From positions 1 through 25,465 of the forward strand of contig DJWK01000005.1 of the NCBI GenBank assembly GCA_002441555.1: 25,465 bases of DNA, in the 5' to 3' direction. The DNA comes from Thermodesulfobacteriaceae bacterium UBA6232. Lineage in GTDB: Bacteria; Desulfobacterota; Thermodesulfobacteria; Thermodesulfobacteriales; Thermodesulfobacteriaceae. Positions 6,648 through 13,337 of this stretch are shown in pieces (positions within the stretch are counted from its first letter, which is position 1; each line of letters opens with the position of its first letter). The notes beneath the pieces were generated by a model. The model was not told the origin of the DNA, searched no databases, and saw only the letters and a list, made by a program, of their open reading frames with translations. The position numbers and the translations under genes were made by a program.

Positions 6648-8366
6648 ATGGAAAAGGGATTTCCAAAGATTGTTAGAACCTACGGTGAGTTTGGTATTAT
6701 TAAAAGGCCTTCAAAACTCTCTGAAGAGGAAAAAGAAAAAATTATTACCAGGCTTTTTGAAAAGGATGCCGAGCTTTTCTCCCTTGACCCTGAAACCAAA
6801 AAGAAAATCAGGGAGCGCCTTGACTGGGTTGAGGGCTACAAATATATAGAGCCCAGGCTTGAAGAGTTAAAGGCCTTTGCAGAGGAGGTAAGAAAAAGCT
6901 TTAAATATGTTCTTTGGTGCGGAATGGGAGGGTCTGGGCTTTTTCCCTATGTCTTATCCCAAGTTTTTACTCCCAAGGAGGGATATCTTAGTCTCTATGT
7001 GTTAGACACTAATGACCCTGTGCATATACGCGAAGCAGAAAATCTTCCTTTGAAAGAGACACTGGTGGTTATTGCCTCCAAATCCGGAACAACCTTTGAG
7101 ACAATCTCTCATTTTAAATACTTCTGGGAAAAGATTAAAGCCATAACTCCCAATCCCCAGGAACACTTTGTAGCTTTAACGGATCCAGGCTCTCCCCTTG
7201 AAAAGACTGCCCTTGAACTGGGTTTTCGCAAAATTTTTCATCATCCTCCCTACATTGGTGGAAGGTACGCAGCCCTTAGTGAAATCGGTTTTCTTCCCGC
7301 AGCCCTAATGGGTCTTGATTTAGGAAAGGCTCTTCATTATGCTAAAGAGATGTATTCAGCCTGCGAGCCAGGAATACCTTGGGAATATAATCTTGGAGCA
7401 GGGCTTGCCGAATTTATCACCGAATCTTATATCCTTGGACAGGATAAACTTACCTTTTTGGTTGATCCTCTTTTAAAACCCTTTGCTCTCTGGATTGAAC
7501 AACTTATTGCCGAAAGTCTCGGGAAAAACGCAGCAGGGGTTATACCAGTGGTAGGAGAGTCTCCGGGTTCACCCACGGTTTATGCCTCAGATAGATCCTT
7601 TATCTATTTAACCCTAAGAGGAAGGGAAAAGTTATATCATCGTTTAATAACTGACTTAAAGGAAGAGGGCTTTAGAATTAAACAGATTGTTCTTGAAGAT
7701 AGGTATGAGATTTTCGGTGAAGCCTTTCGCTTTATGGTTGCAACAGCGCTTTCTGGTTATTTCATGGGGGTAAATCCCTTTGATGAGCCCGATGTGGTTC
7801 TTACCAAACAAAAAACCAAAGAACTTCTTGAAAAATTTAAAAAAGAGATGGATTTTGGCCTTGAGCTCTATGTGGACAATGATACAGGGCTTGGATTTTA
7901 TTACGAAAAAACTCTCAGCGTGGAGTATCCCAAACTTTCAGCCCTTATAAAAAAGTTTTTTTCCGATTTTGCTCCCTGGATTTATGTGGGAATCCTTGCT
8001 TATCTTCCCTATGATCCCGAGGTAGAGGATATTATAAGGGACATAAGAACCCTTATCAGAGAAAAGAAAAACTGTGCAACTGTTTTTGGATTTGGGCCAA
8101 GATATCTTCATTCAACTGGTCAGCTCTTCAAAGGAGGTCCACCCCTTGCTCGTTTTATAATCTTTACAAGAAGGGGAAGAGATGAATTTCAAGTTATACC
8201 CTCTGAGGGATACACCTTTTGGGATCAGCAGTTTGCCCAGGCTTATGGAGACTTTAAAGCCTTAGTGGAGAGGGAAAAGCCGGTGTTGCTAATTCACCTT
8301 TTCAATGATTACAAAGAGGACCTAAAAATGGTTTATCAACTTATCAAAAATGCTTTAAGTTCTTAA
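6648..8366 (+). CDS. pgi: Glucose-6-phosphate isomerase
   Basis: Interconverts glucose-6-phosphate and fructose-6-phosphate in glycolysis and gluconeogenesis. SIS-fold signatures include GMGGSG (92-97), the phosphate-binding SKSGTTFET (144-152), GGRYAALS (204-211), the catalytic-Glu block IEQLIAESLGK (E289 is the likely base), and LHSTGQLFKGGP near the C-terminus (K495). The overall pattern, especially GFGPRYLHSTGQ, resembles the isomerase half of transaldolase/Pgi fusion proteins more than the E. coli enzyme, but no transaldolase domain is attached. The frame stays open upstream to 6528, but ATG at 6648 is chosen because AAAGGAG (6636-6642) sits five bases before it and the promoter -10 is at 6609-6614. 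The product is 572 residues. First gene of a plus-strand block. Confidence 0.9.
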   Translation: MEKGFPKIVRTYGEFGIIKRPSKLSEEEKEKIITRLFEKDAELFSLDPETKKKIRERLDWVEGYKYIEPRLEELKAFAEEVRKSFKYVLWCGMGGSGLFPYVLSQVFTPKEGYLSLYVLDTNDPVHIREAENLPLKETLVVIASKSGTTFETISHFKYFWEKIKAITPNPQEHFVALTDPGSPLEKTALELGFRKIFHHPPYIGGRYAALSEIGFLPAALMGLDLGKALHYAKEMYSACEPGIPWEYNLGAGLAEFITESYILGQDKLTFLVDPLLKPFALWIEQLIAESLGKNAAGVIPVVGESPGSPTVYASDRSFIYLTLRGREKLYHRLITDLKEEGFRIKQIVLEDRYEIFGEAFRFMVATALSGYFMGVNPFDEPDVVLTKQKTKELLEKFKKEMDFGLELYVDNDTGLGFYYEKTLSVEYPKLSALIKKFFSDFAPWIYVGILAYLPYDPEVEDIIRDIRTLIREKKNCATVFGFGPRYLHSTGQLFKGGPPLARFIIFTRRGRDEFQVIPSEGYTFWDQQFAQAYGDFKALVEREKPVLLIHLFNDYKEDLKMVYQLIKNALSS

Positions 8367-8378
8367 AGGGGGCTTGTC

Positions 8379-9359
8379 ATGATGTTCCCAGAATACAGAC
8401 CAAGAAGGCTTAGGAGAACAGAAGCTATAAGAGCCCTTGTTAGAGAAACAAGGCTTTCTGTCGATGATCTTATTTATCCCCTTTTTATTATTGAGGGAAA
8501 AAACATAAAAGAGGAAATTAAATCCATGCCAGGGATTTTTCGTTTTTCCATAGACAGAGTTTTTTCCGAGGTTAAGGAGGCCCTTGAGCTTGGTATTAAG
8601 GCCTTTCTTCTTTTTGGTATCCCTGCCAAAAAGGATGAAGTTGGAAGTTCTGCCTATGCAAAGGAAGGGATAATTCAAAGGGCTGTTAAGGCCTTGAAAG
8701 ATAAATTCCCTGAGGCTGTAATTATAACGGATGTGTGCATGTGTGAATATACTTCCCATGGACATTGCGGGATTATTAAAAATGGAGAGGTGGATAATGA
8801 TTTAACCCTTGAGCAGCTTGCAAGAATTGCTGTTTCTCATGCAAGGGCTGGAGCAGACTGGGTTGCCCCTTCTGATATGATGGACGGAAGGGTTGCCCGC
8901 ATAAGGGAAGCCCTTGATGAAGCAGGATTCCAGCATGTAGCTATTATGAGTTATGCGGTAAAATACTGCAGTTCCTTTTACGGCCCCTTTAGGGAGGCAG
9001 CTGAGTCTGCTCCCCAATTCGGAGATAGGCGCTCCTACCAGATGGACCCAGCCAATTCCAGGGAGGCCATGCGAGAGGCTCTAATGGATGTGGAAGAAGG
9101 TGCCGATATTATAATGGTGAAACCAGCTATGCCTTATCTGGATATCATAAAAATGTTGAGAGAAAATCTTCATCATCCTATTGCAGCCTATCAGGTAAGC
9201 GGTGAGTATTCTATGATTAAGGCTGCAGCAAAGCTCGGTTTTCTTGATGAGGAAAGGGTGGTGATGGAATCTTTAATCGGGATTAAAAGGGCAGGTGCAG
9301 ATTTGATAATTACCTATTTTGCCAAAGAGGTTGCCAAAATATTGCAAAAAGGGGGCTAA
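8379..9359 (+). CDS. hemB: Delta-aminolevulinic acid dehydratase (porphobilinogen synthase)
   Basis: Condenses two 5-aminolevulinate molecules to porphobilinogen in haem and corrinoid synthesis. The zinc-type active site is clear: C120, C122 and C130 in TDVCMCEYTSHGHCG. The two active-site lysines are K195 (SYAVKYCSSFYGPF) and K248 (IIMVKPAMPYLD). APSDMMDGR is the family block between them. Length (326) and the N-terminus YRPRRLRR are typical. Two ATGs stand side by side at 8379 and 8382; AAAGGGGG (8365-8372) fits either. It follows pgi by 12 bases and belongs to the same transcription unit. Nothing indicates local iron regulation, although the haem role fits the iron genes next door. Confidence 0.96.
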   Translation: MMFPEYRPRRLRRTEAIRALVRETRLSVDDLIYPLFIIEGKNIKEEIKSMPGIFRFSIDRVFSEVKEALELGIKAFLLFGIPAKKDEVGSSAYAKEGIIQRAVKALKDKFPEAVIITDVCMCEYTSHGHCGIIKNGEVDNDLTLEQLARIAVSHARAGADWVAPSDMMDGRVARIREALDEAGFQHVAIMSYAVKYCSSFYGPFREAAESAPQFGDRRSYQMDPANSREAMREALMDVEEGADIIMVKPAMPYLDIIKMLRENLHHPIAAYQVSGEYSMIKAAAKLGFLDEERVVMESLIGIKRAGADLIITYFAKEVAKILQKGG

Positions 9360-9362
9360 TTT

Positions 9363-10118
9363 TTGAGAGCCCTTTTGATTTTTCTTCTTGTATTAATAGT
9401 TTCTGGTTGTGCAAGACCTCCAAGAGAACCCTTACCTCCTCCTTCACCCACAAAGGAGCTATCAAAACCAATTCCATCTTGGATGAAACCCTATACCATT
9501 AATGGAAAAACCTATTTTCCCCTTCCCAGTGCGGAAGGTTATGAGGAAGAGTGTATAGCCTCTTGGTATGGCCCTGGTTTTCATGGAAAGGAAACTTCAA
9601 GTGGAGAAATCTATAACATGTATGAATACACAGCAGCCCATAAATTACTTCCCATGGGAACCTATGTGCTTGTTAAAAATCTTGAAAACGGAAGAGAACT
9701 CGTGGTAAGAATAAATGACAGAGGTCCCTTTGTGGGGGAGCGCTGCCTTGATTTAAGTTATGCTGCTGCAAGAGAACTTGGTATGGTTGGAAAAGGGCTT
9801 TCTCGCGTTAAAATTGTAGCCCTTTCAGAAGGAGAATATCAGGGAACCAAAATTGTTTATAAGAATATTCCCAATTTCAGATTCAATAAGTTTTACCTCC
9901 AGGTTGGGGCCTTTAAAGTTTACAGCAATGCCCTGAGATATAAACTGGAACTTGAGAACCAATTTGAACAGGTTGAAATTGAGCCCTATTATGATAATGA
10001 AAAAGGTCTATTTTATAGGGTGCAAATTTATCTTGCAGATGATCTTAATAAGGCAAGAATACTTGCAGAGAACTTGAAAAATAAGGGATTTCCGCAAGGG
10101 TTCCTGGTGGCTAAATAA
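9363..10118 (+). CDS. rlpA: RlpA-family septal/peptidoglycan lipoprotein with SPOR domain
   Basis: Outer-membrane lipoprotein, probably a lytic transglycosylase acting on stem-peptide-free peptidoglycan at the septum. A lipoprotein signal peptide ends in the lipobox VSGC (C16 lipidated). A Pro-rich linker follows. The RlpA double-psi beta-barrel spans about 62-155: ASWYGPGFHGKETSSGE, then AAHKLLPMGT (H93) and RINDRGPF (D119). H93 and D119 match the His and Asp required in Pseudomonas RlpA. A SPOR domain (about 175-251, FYLQVGAFKVYSNA) would bind denuded glycan at division sites. The start is TTG at 9363, with AAAGGGGG at 9348-9355; no ATG is near. It begins three bases after hemB. Confidence 0.88.
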   Translation: MRALLIFLLVLIVSGCARPPREPLPPPSPTKELSKPIPSWMKPYTINGKTYFPLPSAEGYEEECIASWYGPGFHGKETSSGEIYNMYEYTAAHKLLPMGTYVLVKNLENGRELVVRINDRGPFVGERCLDLSYAAARELGMVGKGLSRVKIVALSEGEYQGTKIVYKNIPNFRFNKFYLQVGAFKVYSNALRYKLELENQFEQVEIEPYYDNEKGLFYRVQIYLADDLNKARILAENLKNKGFPQGFLVAK

Positions 10119-10123
10119 AATCT

Positions 10124-10834
10124 ATGGAAAAAAGCCTTGAAGAGCTTGAAAATAGACTTGGAATAATCTTTAACAATAAGGAGTTTTTAAAAAGGGCCCT
10201 TACTCATAGTTCTTACCGAATTAGTCACAAAAAAGAAGTTCTGGAAGATAATGAAAGGCTTGAATTCATCGGAGATGCGGTTTTAAATCTTTGTGTCTCC
10301 CTTTTACTTTATGAAAAATTTCCTGGTGACCGTGAAGGAGAGCTTACCAAAAAGAGATCATATCTTGTCTGTAAAGAGAGGTTGATAAAGGTTGCGCAAG
10401 AGCTTGGGGTTCTTGATTTTTTGCTTATGGGAAGGAGAGAAAAGGCCCTTGAGATGAAAAGCAAGCTTAACATGGCAGGTAGAGCCCTTGAGGCAATAAT
10501 TGGTGCTATTTTTCTTGATCAGGGGTTGGAGGTAACCTGCCAAACCATTAAGAAATTGTTTAGTAAATATTTAAAAACTTTAAAACCTCATCATTTGTCA
10601 GATTATAAAACTAAACTTCAGGAGTATTTGCAAAAAGAAAGAGGGCTTATTCCTTACTATGAAATAGTTGAAATGAAAGGTCCTGCGCATAAGCCCGAAA
10701 TAGAAATTGCTGTTAAAGTGGGAGAGGAAGTTTTAGCTTCTGCCAAGGGCTTTTCTCGTAAGGAGGCAGAAAATCTTGCTGCAAAAAAGGCTTTGCTTAA
10801 GCTTAAAAAAACTAAAAAAGGATCTAAAAATTGA
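10124..10834 (+). CDS. rnc: Ribonuclease III
   Basis: Double-stranded RNA endonuclease for rRNA and mRNA maturation. The RIII domain (about 3-150) has the signature NERLEFIGDAVL (E47, D51) and, later, AGRALEAIIGAIFLDQG with E123. A double-stranded-RNA-binding domain follows (about 160-230: DYKTKLQEYLQKERGL, then ASAKGFSRKEAENLAAKKAL). The length of 236 is normal. One oddity: the residue three before E123, which is Asp in E. coli (D114) and Aquifex (D107), is Arg120 here, while E47, D51 and E123 remain. The start ATG at 10124 follows rlpA by five bases with only a weak ribosome site. The stop overlaps the TTG start of the DUF72 gene. Confidence 0.92.
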   Translation: MEKSLEELENRLGIIFNNKEFLKRALTHSSYRISHKKEVLEDNERLEFIGDAVLNLCVSLLLYEKFPGDREGELTKKRSYLVCKERLIKVAQELGVLDFLLMGRREKALEMKSKLNMAGRALEAIIGAIFLDQGLEVTCQTIKKLFSKYLKTLKPHHLSDYKTKLQEYLQKERGLIPYYEIVEMKGPAHKPEIEIAVKVGEEVLASAKGFSRKEAENLAAKKALLKLKKTKKGSKN

Positions 10835-11556
10835 GATACTACATCGGAACCTCTGGGTGGAGTTATTATTCCTTTAAAGGTATCTTTTATCCGCAAGAGC
10901 TTAAGCCAAGGGACTGGTTAAAATTTTACAGTCAATATTTTAACACTGTGGAAATTAATGCTACCTTTTACCGCACACCGAGGGCCTCAACCTTTAAAAA
11001 ATGGTTTGAAGAAACCCCACCAGACTTTGTTTTCTCTATTAAAGCCCCCAAGGTAATAACTCATATTAAAAGATTGAGGGAAATTGAAGAATCCCTTGAG
11101 CTTTTTTTGAAAAGCATTTCTCCTTTAAAAGAAAAGGCAAGGGTTCTTCTCTTTCAGCTTCCTCCCTCTTTAGCTTATGATAAAACTCTTATAGAGGATT
11201 TTTTAAAAAGATTACCCGTTGGAAACTATCGCTGTGTAATAGAAATAAGACATAAAAGTTTTCACAATGAGGAATTTGCAGAGCTTTTAAGAAAATATAA
11301 AGTTTGTCTTTGCTTTTCTGATTGCGGGCCAAGATATCCTTCCTGGTACGAAGTTCAGACAGCAGATTTTTTATATCTGAGATTGCATGGTTCTCCCCAG
11401 CTTTATGTTTCAAATTATGAAGAAGAGGAGCTTGAAAGAATAGCTAAATTAATAAAGGGGTTTAAAGTTGAGGAGGCTTATGTTTATTTTGACAATACCT
11501 CCCTTGGGTATGCCGTTAAAAATGCCTTATCTCTTAAAGAAAAATTAAGGGTTTGA
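10831..11556 (+). CDS. DUF72 (YecE-like) TIM-barrel-type protein
   Basis: Conserved protein of unknown function. The N-terminus YYIGTSGWSYYSFKGIFYP and the block FYSQYFNTVEINATFYRTP are DUF72 hallmarks, as are FSIKAPKVITH and VIEIRHKSF. The C-terminal part RLHGSPQLYVSNY followed by AYVYFDNTSLGYAVKNA completes the family layout. Its 241 residues are typical. The fold predicted for this family is a TIM barrel; no reaction has been settled as far as I know. It starts with TTG at 10831, overlapping the rnc stop as TTGA, so it is probably translationally coupled to rnc. It ends 12 bases inside the opposing HD-GYP gene. Confidence 0.88.
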   Translation: MRYYIGTSGWSYYSFKGIFYPQELKPRDWLKFYSQYFNTVEINATFYRTPRASTFKKWFEETPPDFVFSIKAPKVITHIKRLREIEESLELFLKSISPLKEKARVLLFQLPPSLAYDKTLIEDFLKRLPVGNYRCVIEIRHKSFHNEEFAELLRKYKVCLCFSDCGPRYPSWYEVQTADFLYLRLHGSPQLYVSNYEEEELERIAKLIKGFKVEEAYVYFDNTSLGYAVKNALSLKEKLRV

Positions 11557-12705
11557 GGGCAAAAGTTTTTTTAATTTAAATAAGTGTGGGATTTCCTCTT
11601 CATCTCTGAAGAGGTCTTTGATAGATAAAATTTCCTCTTTAATTTTGAAAAAGGTATCCACAATTAGAGGGTCAAAATGGGTTCCTCTTTCTTTTTTAAT
11701 GATTTCAAAGGCCTCTTCCACTGTGAGGGCTTTACGATAGGGTCTATCTGTAGTTAAGGCATCAAAGACATCAGCAATGGCAGTTATTCTTGCAAAAAGG
11801 GGAATCTTTTCTCCCTTTAGGCCTTTGGGATAGCCAGTTCCATCCCACCTTTCATGATGATAAAGGGCTATCTTTTCAGCAGCCTTAAGATATTTAATTT
11901 TTGATCCAGAAAGGATTTGTGCCCCAATGACAGTGTGTAATTTCATAATTTCCCATTCCTCTTTGGTTAAAGCTCCAGGTTTTAATAGAATCTCATCAGG
12001 GATACCAAGCTTTCCTATATCATGAAGGGGTGAAGCATACTTCAAAACATCTAAAGCCGCATTGTCTAAACCGAGATGTGCGCCTATAGCCACACAATAG
12101 TGGGAGATTCTTTGAATGTGATACCCTGTATGTTCATCCCTATATTCTGCAGCTTTTGCCAGTCTATAAATAATTTCAAGAGAGAGATCTTTAATTTCAT
12201 TATAAGCCAGTTGTAGTTCAATATTGGTTTTCATTAATTGGGCAGTTTTTTTCTCAACCTCCTTTTCAAGCTTTTTTTGATAGTCTCTAAGAAAATCGTG
12301 GTAGAATTTAACTTTGGTAAGGGATCTAATTCTTGCTTTGAGTTCGGGAATCATAACTGGTTTACTGAGAATGTCATCCGCTCCCGCTGAAAGCCCTTTT
12401 ATTCTCGTATCAAGGTCATTTACCCCTGTGATAAGAATCACCCCTATATATATAGTTTCTGGATTGCTCTTTAAGATTTTACATAGAGTTATTCCGTCCA
12501 TTTCAGGCATCACATAATCAGTAAGCACTATGTCAGGTTGGAAGGTGTAGAGTTTTTCTAAGGCCTCCTTCCCGTTTTCTGCTGTTTCTATTTGATAACC
12601 CTCTTCTTTGAGAATTTCTGAAATGGTTTCCCTTATGGTAAAATCATCATCTACCACTAAAATTTTTACTGCTCTTTCTTCAGCTCTTTCAAGGGTGAAA
12701 AACAT
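11545..12705 (-). CDS. Response regulator with HD-GYP phosphodiesterase output domain
   Basis: Two-component output protein likely to hydrolyse cyclic di-GMP. The receiver domain (about 13-130) has the acidic pocket at D20/D21, phosphoacceptor D63 in LTDYVMPEMDG, T93 and K115. A coiled-coil linker (about 135-175) leads to an HD-GYP domain with HTGYHIQRIS, HDIGKLGIP (H228, D229), and HHERWDGTGYPKGLKG holding the GYP triad (291-293). No sensor kinase is adjacent. The ATG at 12705 lies 40 bases inside mobA and has no clear ribosome site; there is no GTG/TTG/ATG at the conserved VKILVVDDD block, so the longer N-terminus seems real. Substrate selectivity (c-di-GMP versus cGAMP) cannot be read with certainty. 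Confidence 0.9.
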   Translation of the reverse strand: MFFTLERAEERAVKILVVDDDFTIRETISEILKEEGYQIETAENGKEALEKLYTFQPDIVLTDYVMPEMDGITLCKILKSNPETIYIGVILITGVNDLDTRIKGLSAGADDILSKPVMIPELKARIRSLTKVKFYHDFLRDYQKKLEKEVEKKTAQLMKTNIELQLAYNEIKDLSLEIIYRLAKAAEYRDEHTGYHIQRISHYCVAIGAHLGLDNAALDVLKYASPLHDIGKLGIPDEILLKPGALTKEEWEIMKLHTVIGAQILSGSKIKYLKAAEKIALYHHERWDGTGYPKGLKGEKIPLFARITAIADVFDALTTDRPYRKALTVEEAFEIIKKERGTHFDPLIVDTFFKIKEEILSIKDLFRDEEEIPHLFKLKKLLPSNP

Positions 12706-13337
12706 TTTTCTGCAGCTTCAAGTTCTTTTAAAAAATTAATGTTTAAAAAAGGATAAAACCTATTTTCTATTTTAGAAGAATAATCTAAAAAAACAAGTAA
12801 ATTTTGGGACTTAATACGTTCCAAAAAGGCTTTAAAACTTGGCTTTAAAGACTGAGCTAAAAACTCTTCAAGTATTTCTTTAAGGTTAGATGAGTAAATG
12901 CCTGGTAAAGGTTCAATTTTTTCTTCAGCTTTATATACCACTGCGCTTGGTCTTTTACTTTTTGCTATTCCAATTAGGGATTTAAATATCTCTTTTGTAA
13001 GGAAGGGTTGATCGCAGGCAGAGACAAGAAGATAGGTTTCCTCCTTACAGGCCTTCATGCCTGAAAGAAGCCCGCATAGGGGGCCCTTACCTGCACACCA
13101 TTTTTCATCGGTAACAAATTGGAGCTTTTTCCAGGGCAATTTTTCTTCAGAGAGAGCCTCTTTTATTTCCTCTTCCTGAGTCTTATCTCTGACGGATATG
13201 AAAACCTCTAAATCCTCGGAAAGATAAGGCTTTAAAACCCAGAATATTAAGGGTTTCCCACAAAGGAGCTTTAAAGGTTTTTTACCTCCTATTCTTTTTC
13301 CTTCTCCTCCTGCAAGAATAAGTCCTTTTACTTTCAA
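12666..13337 (-). CDS. mobA: Molybdenum cofactor guanylyltransferase-like protein MobA
   Basis: Transfers GMP to molybdopterin to make the guanine dinucleotide cofactor used by DMSO-reductase-family enzymes. Family motifs: LILAGGEGKRIGGKKPL (7-23) for nucleotide binding, GPLCGLLSGM in the middle, the metal-binding SACDQPFL, and FLNINFLKELEAAE near the C-terminus, which matches the usual MobA ending. Length of 223 is slightly above the common 190-205. It starts with TTG at 13337, overlapping the sbcC stop as TTGA, with GGAG six bases upstream. A MobA-like role for another nucleotidylation (such as MocA) is possible but the motifs favour MobA. No other molybdenum gene is in view. Confidence 0.82.
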   Translation of the reverse strand: MKVKGLILAGGEGKRIGGKKPLKLLCGKPLIFWVLKPYLSEDLEVFISVRDKTQEEEIKEALSEEKLPWKKLQFVTDEKWCAGKGPLCGLLSGMKACKEETYLLVSACDQPFLTKEIFKSLIGIAKSKRPSAVVYKAEEKIEPLPGIYSSNLKEILEEFLAQSLKPSFKAFLERIKSQNLLVFLDYSSKIENRFYPFLNINFLKELEAAEKCFSPLKELKKEQ

